Assembly: GCA_934630815.1 (NCBI GenBank)
Contig: CAKTWI010000001.1
Location: 186,001-250,000 of the forward strand
Direction of reading: 5' to 3'
Length of the DNA stretch: 64,000 nt
Source of the DNA: an uncultured Senegalimassilia sp.
GTDB lineage: Bacteria; Actinomycetota; Coriobacteriia; Coriobacteriales; Eggerthellaceae
A program made the translations under genes and the position numbers. Under the pieces are notes generated by a model. That model had not been told where the DNA came from. It did no database searches and saw nothing but the letters and a program-made list of their open reading frames with translations. How positions within the stretch are numbered: the first letter of the stretch is position 1; the number at the start of each line of letters is the position of its first letter. Below, piece after piece: positions 1 through 12,000 of the stretch.

Positions 1-3000
1 CCGACCGTCACGCCGCCGAACGTGTCAGCGTCATCGGGGTCGATGGACTGCGCCGACACCGTCAGCGTGCCGAGGTTTTCCTCGACCGTGTAGTTCGCCG
101 CCTGCGCGCTACCGTCCCAAACCAGCTCGTAGCCGTTCACGCTCGAGCCGACCTCGGTCTGACTGCCGGTGGTCTTGAAGGTGGCTGCCTCGCCGTTCAC
201 GAAGCCGGACACCCTGCCCTCGGCCGCCAGCGCATCGCCATCGAAGACCCTCGTAACGCTCGGGGTGGTCACCGTCAGCTTCGCCGGCTCGACCTTGATG
301 GTGCCGTCGACGAACTTGACGTTCAGCTTCGAGGTGACGTCCTCGCCCTGGGCGTTCTTGATGACGAGCACGTCTGCCGTGGCCGCCACCTCGCCGTCGG
401 AGACGTCCTTCGCGTTTGCCGCGGACTCGGCGGTCTCAAGCGAGTAGCCCTCGGGCAGGTTGGCCACCTTGACGGTGGCGCCGTGGGACGCGCCGTCGTA
501 GGTGAACGTGCCGCCCGTGGTGGTCACGACCACCTCGTCGGCGGACTCGGTGACGGTCAGCTTGCCGATGGTCTCGGCCTCAAGCCTGTAGTTCGCCCGC
601 TTCGCCGTCCCGCTCCACTCGATCTTGTAGGCGTTCTCGCTCTCGCCGACCTTGATCTGGCTGCCGACCACCTTGAACGCGACGGTCTCGCCGTTGACCA
701 GGCCGTCGACCTTGCCGTCAGCGGTCAGGGGCGTGCCGTCGTAAACCTTGTTGGCGCTTTCGGTGGCCACCGTCAGCGGCGCGGGCACGATCTGGTACGC
801 CACGTCGACGCTGCCGGCGTAGTCACCCTTGCCGGTCACGGTCACCGTGACGGTGCCCGCGTCGGTCGCGTTCCCGGAGTACGTCAGCTCGTAGTCGATG
901 CCCTCGACCAGCACCTTGTCGCCGTCCTTCACGACCGGCTTCTGCTGCTGGGCCTTGCCGCTGTACACGACGTCGGCCGGGGCCTGGACCGTCATATCGA
1001 CCGCGGCGATCTGCTTCGCCGTGACGCTCAGCACGCCCTCGTCCTTGGAGATGGCGTAGTTGTCAGCGTTGAAGCCCTCACCCTCGGTATAGGCGATCGT
1101 GTTCGCCACCTTGCCGTCGGAAACGTGGGTGGCGCTGCCCGTGGCGCGCACGTCGGAGACCTGGCCGTCAACGAAGCCCTCGTCGCCGAGCTGCTTCCAG
1201 CCGGCCACCTCGGGCCTGGTGAGCGCGGTGCCGTCGAACACCTTCGAGGCGCTGTCGCTCTTCAGATTGACCGCGCGCTTGGTGACGGACAGCTGCTGCG
1301 AGCCGTACACGTAGCCCTCGTAATTGCCCAGGCTGGACGCACGCAGCTGGACCGTCGCGGAATCGGCCACATCGGTCGCCGTGAGCGAGCCGGGGTCGGT
1401 CGTCCAGTTCTCGCCGTCAAGGCTGTACTCGATGGTCACCGCATCCTGCGTCGGAATCGTCGCGGAAGCGGCCTTCGCCGCAAGCGGCTTGCCGTCGTAT
1501 ACCTTGGAGGCGGAGCTGCCGCTCAGCGAGATCTTCCCCTCCGCCTTGGCCGCAGTCACCTCCAGCGACCCGATGGCATCGACGCCGTGGACGTAGTTGC
1601 CTTCCTTCGCGGACTTGTCGAACGCGATGGCGTAGGTGTTCGCGCTGGAGCCCGCGTCGGTCTGGCTGCCGGTTACGGAAAGCGACGTTTCCTCGCCGTT
1701 GACCAGGCCGACGATCTTGCCGGGCGCCGTCAGCGCGGTGCCGTCGTAGACCTTGAAGGCCCCTTCGGTCACGACATGGTACTCGGCGGGCGCGATCTTG
1801 ATGGCGCCGGTCTGCTTCTCGATATCCAGCTTGCCGGTGACGTCCTCGCCCTGGGCGTTGACGATGACCAGCTCGTCGACCGAAGCGGTCACGCCCGCCT
1901 CATCGGTCGCATCGGTTGCCGTGGCGTTGGAACGCGCGGCCTTCACCGAATAGCCCTCGGACAGGCCGGACACGGTCACGTCGACGCCGTGGGCCTGGCC
2001 GTCGTAGACGCCGGAATAGCTGCCGGGCGTCGCGACCACGCGGCCGGCGAACTCGGTGACGGTCAGCTTGCCGATGGATTCGGAAACCGTGTAGTTCGCC
2101 TGCTTGGCGGTGGCGTCCGCCGCCGCCCAGTCGATGACGTAGGAGTTGTCGCTCGTGCCCACCTCGGTCTGGGAGCCGGTGGTCTCGAAGGGCGCGGACT
2201 CGCCGTTGACGAAGCCGGAGACGGAGCCGGCCGCGGTCAGGGCGCTGCCGCTGTAGACCCTGGAGGCACTCAGCGTGCTCACCGTCAGCGGCGCGGGCGT
2301 GATGCGGTACGCGCGCTCGACGCTGCCGGCGTAGTTGCCCTGGCCGGTGACGGTCACCTTGATGCCACCCGTCACGTTGGTGAAGTCATCGGCGCCGTAG
2401 GACACCGTGTAGTCGACGCCCTCCGTCAGGAGCTTCTCCCCGTCCTTCACCTCGGGTGCCCACTTGTGCTCACGGCCGTCGTAGACCAAATCGTTCGGAC
2501 TGGAAACCGTCATGTCGGCGGAGGAGACGATATCCTTCGCGACGACGGACAGCTCGCCCTCGCTCTTCTCGATGGCGAAGTTGCTGGCCTTGAAACCGTC
2601 CTTCCAGGTGTAGGCGATGGTATTGGGAACCTTGCCCTCGGCCACCGTCATGACCCTGCCGACCGCCTTCAGGTCATCGACCTGGCTGCGGAACAAGGCC
2701 TCGGCGCCCTGGACCGTCACCGCGTCATCGGACTGGTACGCGCCGTTGTACACGAACTCGCGCGTGTTGGACGCAAGCTTCACGGAAGCGGGCGCGATCT
2801 GGTACTCCCTGGTAACGGAGCCGGTGTAATCGCCGATGCCCGTAATGGTCACCTTGATGGCGCCCGTCACGTTGGTGAAGTCATCGGTGCTGTAGGTCAC
2901 CGTGTAATCGCGACCCTCGACGAGCGCGTTGCCGTCCTTGCCGGTGACCACGGGAATCCACTTATGCTCGCGCGCGTCGTAAACGGCGTCGCTCGGAGCG

Positions 3001-6000
3001 TTGACCTTCACCCCGGCATACGCGCCCGGGATCGGGTCGTCCGGGTTGATGGACTGCGCGCTCACCGTCAGCGTGCCGTACCTATAGGTGATGTCGTAGT
3101 TCTCCACCTTCGTGCTGCCGTTGCCGGGCTTTGCGGCGAAGGTGTTCTTGCTGGAGCCCACGGAGGTCTGGAAGCCGAAGAAGTCGTAGCCGAACTCCTC
3201 GCCGGAGGCAAGCGAGCCATCCTCCACGCTGACCTTGTGCTCGGTGAGCGCGGTGCCGTCGTAGACCTTGGAGGCGTCGCCGGAGACAAGCGTCACCGGA
3301 CGCTTGGTCACCACAAGCGAGGCCTTGCCGGTTGCCACGTTGCCGAACTGGTCGGTGACGTCCTGGCCGGCGGCGTTCGTGATGATATAGGAATCGACCT
3401 CGGCCGTAACGTACCCGGCATCGGTGATGGAGCCCTTGGTCTTGGCCGAAAGGGCGAAGCCCGCGGGCACGCCGATCACGTTGACCCCGGCGCTTTCGAG
3501 GGCCGTGCCGTCGTAGACCTTGGTGCCGCCCTGCGGGATCACCACGATACCGGCCATGCTCTTGGTGACCTCGAGCGTGCCGAGGTTCTCCTCGACCGTG
3601 TAGTTCTCCGCCTTCGCGTTGTCGTCCCACACCAGCTCGTAGCCGTTTTCGCTCGTGCCGACGGTGGTCTGGCTGCCGGTGGTCTTGAGGGTGGCCGCCT
3701 CGCCGTTCACGAAGCCGGACGCCTTGCCCTCGGCCGTCAGCGCATTGCCGTCATAGGGCTTGGAGGCGTTCGGGGTGGTCACCGTCAGCTTCGCCGGCTC
3801 GACCTTGATGGCGCCGTCGACGAACTTGACGTTCAGCTTGGAGGTGACGTCCTCGCCCTGGGCGTTCCTGATGACGAGCACGTCGGCCGTTGCCGCCACT
3901 TCGCCGTCGGAAACGTTCGTCGCCGTAGCGCTGGACGCGGCGGCCTCGAGCGTGTAGCCCTCGGGCAGGGCGCCAACCGTCACGGTAGCGCCATGAGCCG
4001 TGCCATCATAGGTGAAGGAGCCGCCCGTGGTGGTCACGACCACCTCGTCAGCGGACTCGGTTACGGTCAGCTTGCCGACGGTCTCGGAGACCGCGTAGTT
4101 CGCCTGCTTGGCGGTGGCGCCAGCCGCCGCCCAGTCGATGGCGTAGGTGTTGTCGCTCGTGCCGACCTCGACCTGGGAGCCGGTGGTCTCGAAGGGCGCG
4201 GACTCGCCGTTGACGAAGCCGGAGACGGAGCCGGCGGCGGTCAGGGCGTTGCCGTTGTAGACCCCGGAGGCGCTCGGCGTGCTCACCGTCAGCGGCGCGG
4301 GCGCGATGAGATACGTCACGTCGACGCTGCCGGCATAGTTACCCTTGCCGGTCACGGTCACGGTCACCGTGCCCGCATCGGTCGTGTTCTCGGAGTAGGT
4401 CAACTCGTAATCGACGCCTTCCGCCAGCACCTTATCGCCGTCCTTCACGACCGGCTTCTGCTGCTGGCTTTCACCGTTGTAGATAACGTCGGGCAGGCTG
4501 CCGACGGTCATCTGGGCGATGCCCTTCGGCGTGACGGTCAGCGTGCCGTCATTCTGCGCAGCGATATAGTAATTGCCTTCCTTAGCGGTATCCCACGTGA
4601 TGCCCGACACCGTGTTGGCGGAAGAGCCGACCTCGGTCTGGGAACCCTGGGTTTGAGCGGTAGCGTTCTCGCCGGCGACAAAGCCTTCGATCGTCGCGCC
4701 CGCGGTCAGGGCTTCGCCGTCATAGACCTTGGAAGCGCTGCCGGCATTCACGGTCAGCGGAGCCTTTGTGATCTCGTACGCCTTCACGCACGTGCCCGTA
4801 TAGTTGCCCGTGCCGGCGATCGTCACGTTGACGACCTTCACGTTCACGAAGTCGTCGGTGTCGTAGGCCACCGTGTAGTCGACGCCCTCGACGAGCTTGT
4901 TGCCGTCCTTGTCGGTGACCTTGGGAGCCCACTTGTGCTCCGTGCCGTCGTAGACATGGTCGTTGGGCTCGTCGATCGCGACGCCCTTATAGGAATCCGG
5001 GTTCTGCGGATCGGGCGCGATGGACTGAGCCGTCACCGTAAGGGTGCCGACGTGCTCGCCGATGATGTTGTAGTTGTTCTCCGCACCGGGCTTGAGCTGG
5101 TAGGAGATCGCGTTATCGGAGGAGCCGACCTCGGTCTGCGAACCCGTCGCATGCACCTGGCCATCGCCGGCAAGGTCGGTCCAGATGAAGCCCGTGTCAG
5201 GACGATTCGGGCCCATGTCGACCCAGTCCTTCGTCAGAGGCGCACCATTGTAGACCTTGGAAGCGCTGGCGGACGTCAGCTCGACGTCGCGCTTCTGGAT
5301 GGTAAGCGTCTGCTCTGCATACTTATAGCCGCTATAGTTCGCGGCGGAAGCGCGAACCTCGACGGTCAGGGCGCCGGCGTTGATTGCCGTGATCGCGGAA
5401 GCATTGCTGCGCCACTCGGTATCGGCGCTGCCCTTGACGCGATACTCAAGGTGCACGTCGGTTCCCGCGACGGAAGCCGAAGCCGTTGCGGCGCCCGCCT
5501 CATGCGAGGACGCATCATATATATAGGTAGCATTGTTCGGCGCGATGGTGATGCCGTCTTCGGCCGCAAGCGCCGTGATGCTCAGCTTGCCCTCGTCCTT
5601 GGAGATGGTGTAGTTGCTCTCGTTGAAGCCAGCGTTCGTGTCGTATGCGATCGAGTTGGTGACCTCACCCTGGGCAACGGTGGTCACGGAACCCGTAGCG
5701 CGAACGTTGGAAACCTCGCCCGTCACAAAGCCGGTGTCTCCCTGCTGCTGCCAGCCGGAAACCTCGGGCTTGACAAGCGCGGTGCCGTCATAGGGCTTCG
5801 AGCCGCCCTCGGACTTCAGCTCAACGGGGCGCTTGGTGATCTGGTACGTGCGCTCAACCTTGCCGGAATGGTTGCCGATACCGCTGATGGTCACCGTGAT
5901 CTTGCCGGTGGCGTTGGTGCGGTCGGCGGTGCTGTATCCGACGGTGTAATCCTTGCCGAGCTCAAGCGTGCTCTCCCCATCCTTGACCACGGGCGTCCAC

Positions 6001-9000
6001 GTCTGATCCTGGCCGTTGTAGACAACGTCTGCAGGCGAATCGACGGACATCGTGTTGTCCGGATTCTCAGGATCCGGAACGATGGACTTCGGCGTGATGG
6101 TCAGCGAGCCGTCCGTTACGGCGAACGTGACCTTCGAGAAGTTTTTGCTGGTGTTGGCGAACTGCTCGGAAGCAAGGTTCATCTCGTACGTGCCGGCATC
6201 CGTGCCCTTGGCAACGGCCGTTCCGCTGAAGGCGAAGTCGCCTTCCCCGTACAACTTGTTGGAAGCCTTGACGAAGTCATAACCCTCGACGGACTGCTCG
6301 GAGCCGTTATATTCGACGGTCTTGTTATGACCGGCGATCTTCGCAACCACCTCGGAATCGCTAGCGGTCACCACGAGCTTGCCGTACTCGGTCGTCACCC
6401 AGTAGTCGTTGGCGTTCGTGCCCTCGTTGAAGGTGTAGTCGAAGGTGTTGTCGCTTTCGCCGGCATCGGTCTGGGAACCGGTGACGTTGATGGTCACGCC
6501 CTCGCCGTCGATGAAGCCGGTCCCCTCGCCCTTCGTTTCAACCGTCACAGTATCGTTGGTGAGCGGTTTGCCGTCATATTTCTTGTTATCGCCCTTAGAA
6601 GTCAACTTGACCGGGCGGCTGGTAATGGCGACCCCTTCCCCATCTTTGTTTTCCGCATACTGGCCAGCAGCGTAGTTCGCGCCCGTCGCGCGCAACTTCA
6701 CTTCCTGGTAGCCGAAATGGGTCAGCGTGATACTCGACGGATCGTCCGTCCACTGCTCGCCATCGGTGCTGTACTCTACCTTGAGCGCATTGCCGAACTT
6801 GTCGGTGGCTTTTGCGACATACGCGGAAAGCGGTGTGCCGTCGTAGACCTTCTGCACATCGTGCACATCCCAGACGACCTTGCCAGCATCCAGATCGCCG
6901 CCCGTAATCTCAAGCGAGCCATCGACGACCACGAACTCCACGTTGGTGAAGTTGCCGCTGATGTTGGAGAATAGCCCAGAAGCCAGGTTCATGTTATAGG
7001 TGCCGGCATTCGTGCCCTTGGCAACGGCCGTTCCGCTGAAGGCAAGGTCGCCTTCCTTGTACAGCGGATTGGATGCCTTGAAGTCGTAACCGGTCACACT
7101 CTGCTCGGAGCCGCTGTACGGCAGCGTGGCGCTGTTGCCCGTGATGGTGACGGTGACCTTGTCGGCAACCGGCGTCACCTCAAGGGTGCCTTCTTCCTTA
7201 GTAATAGTGTAGTTGTCGAAGTTGGTGTTCGAGTTGCGCTCGTACGTGAACGAGTTGGCCACCTTGCCAGCGTCGGTAATGGTGCCCGTCACGTTATAGA
7301 CAGCGCCCTCGCCCGCAACGAAGCCATCGCCGCCAACGGTAACGCCATCGTTGGTCAGCGCCTCGCCGTTGTACACCCGGCTATCGCTTGCCGAGGTCAG
7401 CGTGACGGAGCGTTTCGCGATTTCCAGCTTGCCCGGAACCAGCGTAACCGCGAACTGGCTGGACACATCGTTGCCGTTGGCATCCTTCACCACCGGCGTG
7501 CCGCTGATGGTGTTCGCATATTCGCCGGCGTTAACGGCCCTCGGGTCGGAGGTATTCAGGCCCTCGACCGTGTACTTCTGGCCGTCCACCGTGAACTCGG
7601 ACGTTTTCAATCCCGTCGCCGCGTGCTCAACGCCGTCGTACATGTTGCCGATGGAGGAGTTCGCCTCGACCGTGACCCGATATTGCGCCTGACGACTGGT
7701 CACCGTCAACTGACCGAAAATCACACTGATCTCGTAGTTGTCCGCCTTGGTGTTGTCCTTCAGCGCGTAATCGAACGCGTTGGGGCTTCCGCCAACCAGC
7801 GTCTGGGAGCCGGTGAAGGTGTAAGCGGCGCCTTCACCCTCGGCCCAGCCGGACTCCACCGCAAGCGGGGTCTGCCCCTCGCCACCGGTTTTGTTGGTCA
7901 GAGCCGTGCCGTCGTATTCCTTCTCAAGATTGGCGGACTGAAGCGTCACCTTCGCCTTGGAGACGATGACGGAACCGTTCGCAATCTTGAAGCGCACGTT
8001 GGGGAAGTTGACCGCATCGGCATTCGTGAACTTGCCCTGCAGGTCCATGACAGACGTGCCGGCATCGGTGCGCGACACGCTGTTCTCGCCGGAGAAAGCG
8101 ACCTTTGCACTGGTGTACAGCGCGTTAGAGGACGCAAAGCTATAACCGGTAGCCGTCAAAGGCTTCCCGCTGTAAGTGCCTTCGGCATGGTTGCCCACAA
8201 TGGTCACGACGACCTCATTGGACACCGGGTTCACCTTCAGGACACCCTCTGCCTTGGTGACGTTATAGTTGCGGTAGGCGCCCTCAGCGTCTTTCGCCAG
8301 CTCCTCGCCCGCGGCGTTCTCCAGCTTGTATGTGAACGCATTTGCACTGCTGCCGGCATTGGTCTGAGAACCCGTGACGTCTGCGACAAACTTGTCCCCG
8401 GTAGCCAGGCTGCCACTCGTGATGCTGACGGTGCGATCCTCAAGTGGGTTGCCGTCATAGGTTTTCTCGGCCGGCGTAGCGGAAGTCAGCGTCACGGCGC
8501 GCTTCGTGATAGTGAGCGAGCCATCAACGATTTGGAACTTCACGTTGGTGAAGTTGGCGCTGTTGTTCTTGAAGTCCTCGGGCTTGAGGTTCATCTCGTA
8601 CGTGCCGGCATCGGTGCCCTTGGCAACCTGATCGTCAGCGGAGCCAACGAACTCGATATCCGTAGCGGCGTAGTTGCTGTTCGAGATGCTGCGAAGCTCA
8701 TAGCCCTCGACGGACTGCTCGGAACCGTTGTATTCCTTTGTATCGGACTTCTCGGCGATGGCGACAACCACCTCATCGGCAACCGGCGTCACCTCAAGCT
8801 TGCCGGGCTTGTACGTGATGCTGTAGTTGGAGGCCTTGGTGCCGTCCTTGAGCACGACGCTGTCCTGCACCACGTTGCTTTCGGTTTCACCGACGTCGGT
8901 GATAGAGCCGTCGACCTTAGCGGATGCGATAGCGTCATCGCCCACGAAGCCTTCTGCGGCGAACTGCGGATTAGCCTCGGCGGCGGTCAGCGGAGACCCA

Positions 9001-12000
9001 TTGTAAGTCCTGCTCGCAGAGCCGGCGGTCACGGTTACCTTGGCAGGGCTGATGTCCAACGTGCCCGAAGCGACGCTGATGGAGAACTCCTCCGTCACGT
9101 CATTGCCGTTCGGGTCGGTCACCTTATAGCCGCGCTCGCCGCTGGTGACGATATTGCTGTAGGTGCCAGCATCCGTGCCTGAAGCGTTCGCGCGGTAATT
9201 CGAGACGGTGTACTCAACGCCGTCGAAGGTCCACCTATCCTGCTCCACGCCGGACACCGTGTGCTCTTTGCCGTCATAGGTAGCGCCGTCATCGCTCTTG
9301 CCCGTCAGCGTGATGGCATACTTCTTGTCGTCCGAACGATGCTTCACCGTCAGCGTTCCCGGCTTTACGGTAACGCTGTAGTTATTCCCGTCCGTTCCCT
9401 CCTGGAACTTCCAGCTTTTGTTCTTGATGGTGCTGGCGGAGGTGCCGCACTGCGTCTGCGAACCCTCCACGGTAACGTCGGAGATGCCCTGGCCGTCAAC
9501 GAAGCCGTCAGTGGTGAACTTCGGGTTAGCCTGGTCGGCGGTCAGCGCACTGCCGTCATATTCCTTTTCCGCGGACCCAGCCGTGATCGTCACCGAACGC
9601 TTGTCGATAGTGAGCTTGCCGTCCTCGGTCGTAATCTTGAACTGATCGGTCACGTCATTGCCGTTAGCGTCTTTCACAACCGGGGTGCCCACGACCTTAT
9701 TCGTATAGGTACCCGCATCGGTTCCGGACACGCTGGCGCTCAGGCCTTCGATAGTGAAAGTCGCCTTCTTGTCGTTGGTATAGGTATCGCCCGTCACGCC
9801 GGACACCGTGTGCTCTTTGCCGTCATAGGTAGCCTCGCCCGAGCAAGCGGTAACCGTAATCGCGTACTTGTCCTTGTCGGTGAGCGCGTTGACTACCAGC
9901 TCGCCAAACACAAGCTGCACTTCATAGTTGTTGAGGTTAGTGCTGGGGGTGTAAGCGGGCTTGAACTCGTTCTTATATGCACCCGGCAGGATATTGTCCT
10001 CGTCATACCAGGTGAGTTTGTCTTTAGCCAAGACGCCATCTTTGCCCACGAAGCCGTCGCCGCCCACGCTCTCGCCGATATTGGTGCGACGCTGCAGCGT
10101 TTTGCCATCGTAGTTCTTATGACCGTCTTGGGATTTCAGGATAACGGTGCGTTTGCCAATGGTAAGCACGCCATCGCGCTCAATCCGGAACTTCACGTTA
10201 ACGTAGTTCTTGGCGGCATCGCCCTTGAGCGAGAACTGCGTTTCGGCAAGGCCCATCTTGTACTCGCCAGCATCAGTGCCCTTTGCTTCCGCCTTACCGG
10301 TGAAGCTGATATCGCCTTCACCCACACCAGCAGGCAAACCGGAAACGTTGTAGCCCGAGACAACCTGCTCTTCACCGCTGTACTTATCGCCGCCGTTGTG
10401 GCCGGAAATCGTAATGGTAACCTCGTCGGCAACGGGGCTGATGTGCAGGTTGCCGGGATTCGTCTGGGTCACGACATACTTGTCATCGGAACTGACCTTG
10501 CCGATGGTGTCATCCGCGAACGTATACGGATAGTCCCCGGCGTTCGTGCCCTTGCCGCCCTTGAGCGTTACGCCGCCGAAGCTGGCGCTCACGCCCTTGG
10601 GGAGGTTCGTCGTGTAGCCATCGACGCTCTGCTCGAAGCCGTTATAGGTTTTGGAATCGGAATTCGCCGTCAGCGAAACGTTCTGACGGTAGTAGAACTT
10701 CACCACGTTCTGAGACTCGTCGGCACCGAGCTTGAGGTCCTTGACGTTATTGTTGACCGGCGTGTAACCGGCAATCGCCTTGGGCTGAAGCCCGGTGACT
10801 TGGTCGCCTACCACATGGCCCGAATGCTTCTCGCTTGAAAGCGGTTCGTCCGAACCCGTCCAGTAGTACTCGACGCTATAGTCCACCGGATTTGCGGTGT
10901 AGTAGAAGTCGATAGAGGAATCGGTGCCCACCACGCCCTTCTTCGCATCGGTGGACACAGGCGTGTAACCCGGGATGTCGATCGGCGTTTGCGTAACTTC
11001 CTGGCCCTTCATATAGCCGGTAAGGGTTTGCGAGGGAGCGACGGGGGTGTTCGTGTTATTGAGATAGTAGTTCACCTGGATCGACTGGTCGCACGGCACA
11101 TATTTGCCGTAGTAGAAGACGTTCTCGACCGTGGCAACAGGGAACGTCGCCGGCTGCGTGCAAGCCGAGTCGGAATACCAACCCATGAACTTATATGTTA
11201 CGCCGTCGACGGTCTTCTCGGCTTCGGGCGCAGCAGGCGCAACAACCTGCGCGGCACCGTCTTTCACCTCAAGCGTCGAGACGGAATATTGCTTATCGAA
11301 ACCGGTCGCGCCCGCAGACTGCAGCCAGAACGTTGCCGTCACAACCTTCTTGACCTTAATCTCGACCTTGCAATCAAGATGATAGGTACCGCTGTTATTC
11401 GAGATCTTATACGGATGCAGGACAATGGCCTCGACGTCGTCTTTGCTGATCGACACGTGCAGCTTGTCCTCTATCTCGGACTTATAGCTATCGAAAACCT
11501 TATCCCAATACGAATTGGCCTGCGGCAGGGTCCAAGAAGATCCGGCGGAGCCGTCGGGCCATTTTACGACACGGTTCGCAACGTTATCCCACGTGTTTTT
11601 GCCGCTGAAGGCAGCCCCTTCGACGTTTACCTTGACCCCCAAGTCGCTTTTCCCGCCCGTCGGGTACCAGTCGCCCGCCGAATTCGAGTCGGGGTTGTTC
11701 GTCGGGCTCTTCAGAAAGAAGAGCTTGGCGTTTTTTTGCTGCGCGGTCGACTCCGTCACCGTCACCTCGTGGGTGGCGGTGAGCACCTTGCCCTCCGCGG
11801 TGACCGTAGTGGCCGTGATGGTGACCTTACCCGCCTTGACACCGACCACCTTGCCGGCGGCATCGATGGTGGCGACCGAAGGATCGCTCGAGGTCCACGT
11901 GACGCCCGTATCGGAGTCCGTGGTCAGCGTGATATTCTTGAATTGCTCGACCGTGTCAGACCCGGAAATGGACAGCGACGTCGCCGCCGGTTTCTTCATC

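Noticed and set aside
483..6974. A 2,163-codon open frame on the plus strand, with further long plus-strand frames up to 13,751
   Set aside because: It is the exact antisense register of the giant minus-strand gene. Its Gly/Asp/His/Arg/Val-rich, low-complexity product, lacking any domain, is what antisense of GC-rich repeats gives. The minus strand encodes recognisable MBG repeats and a signal peptide.
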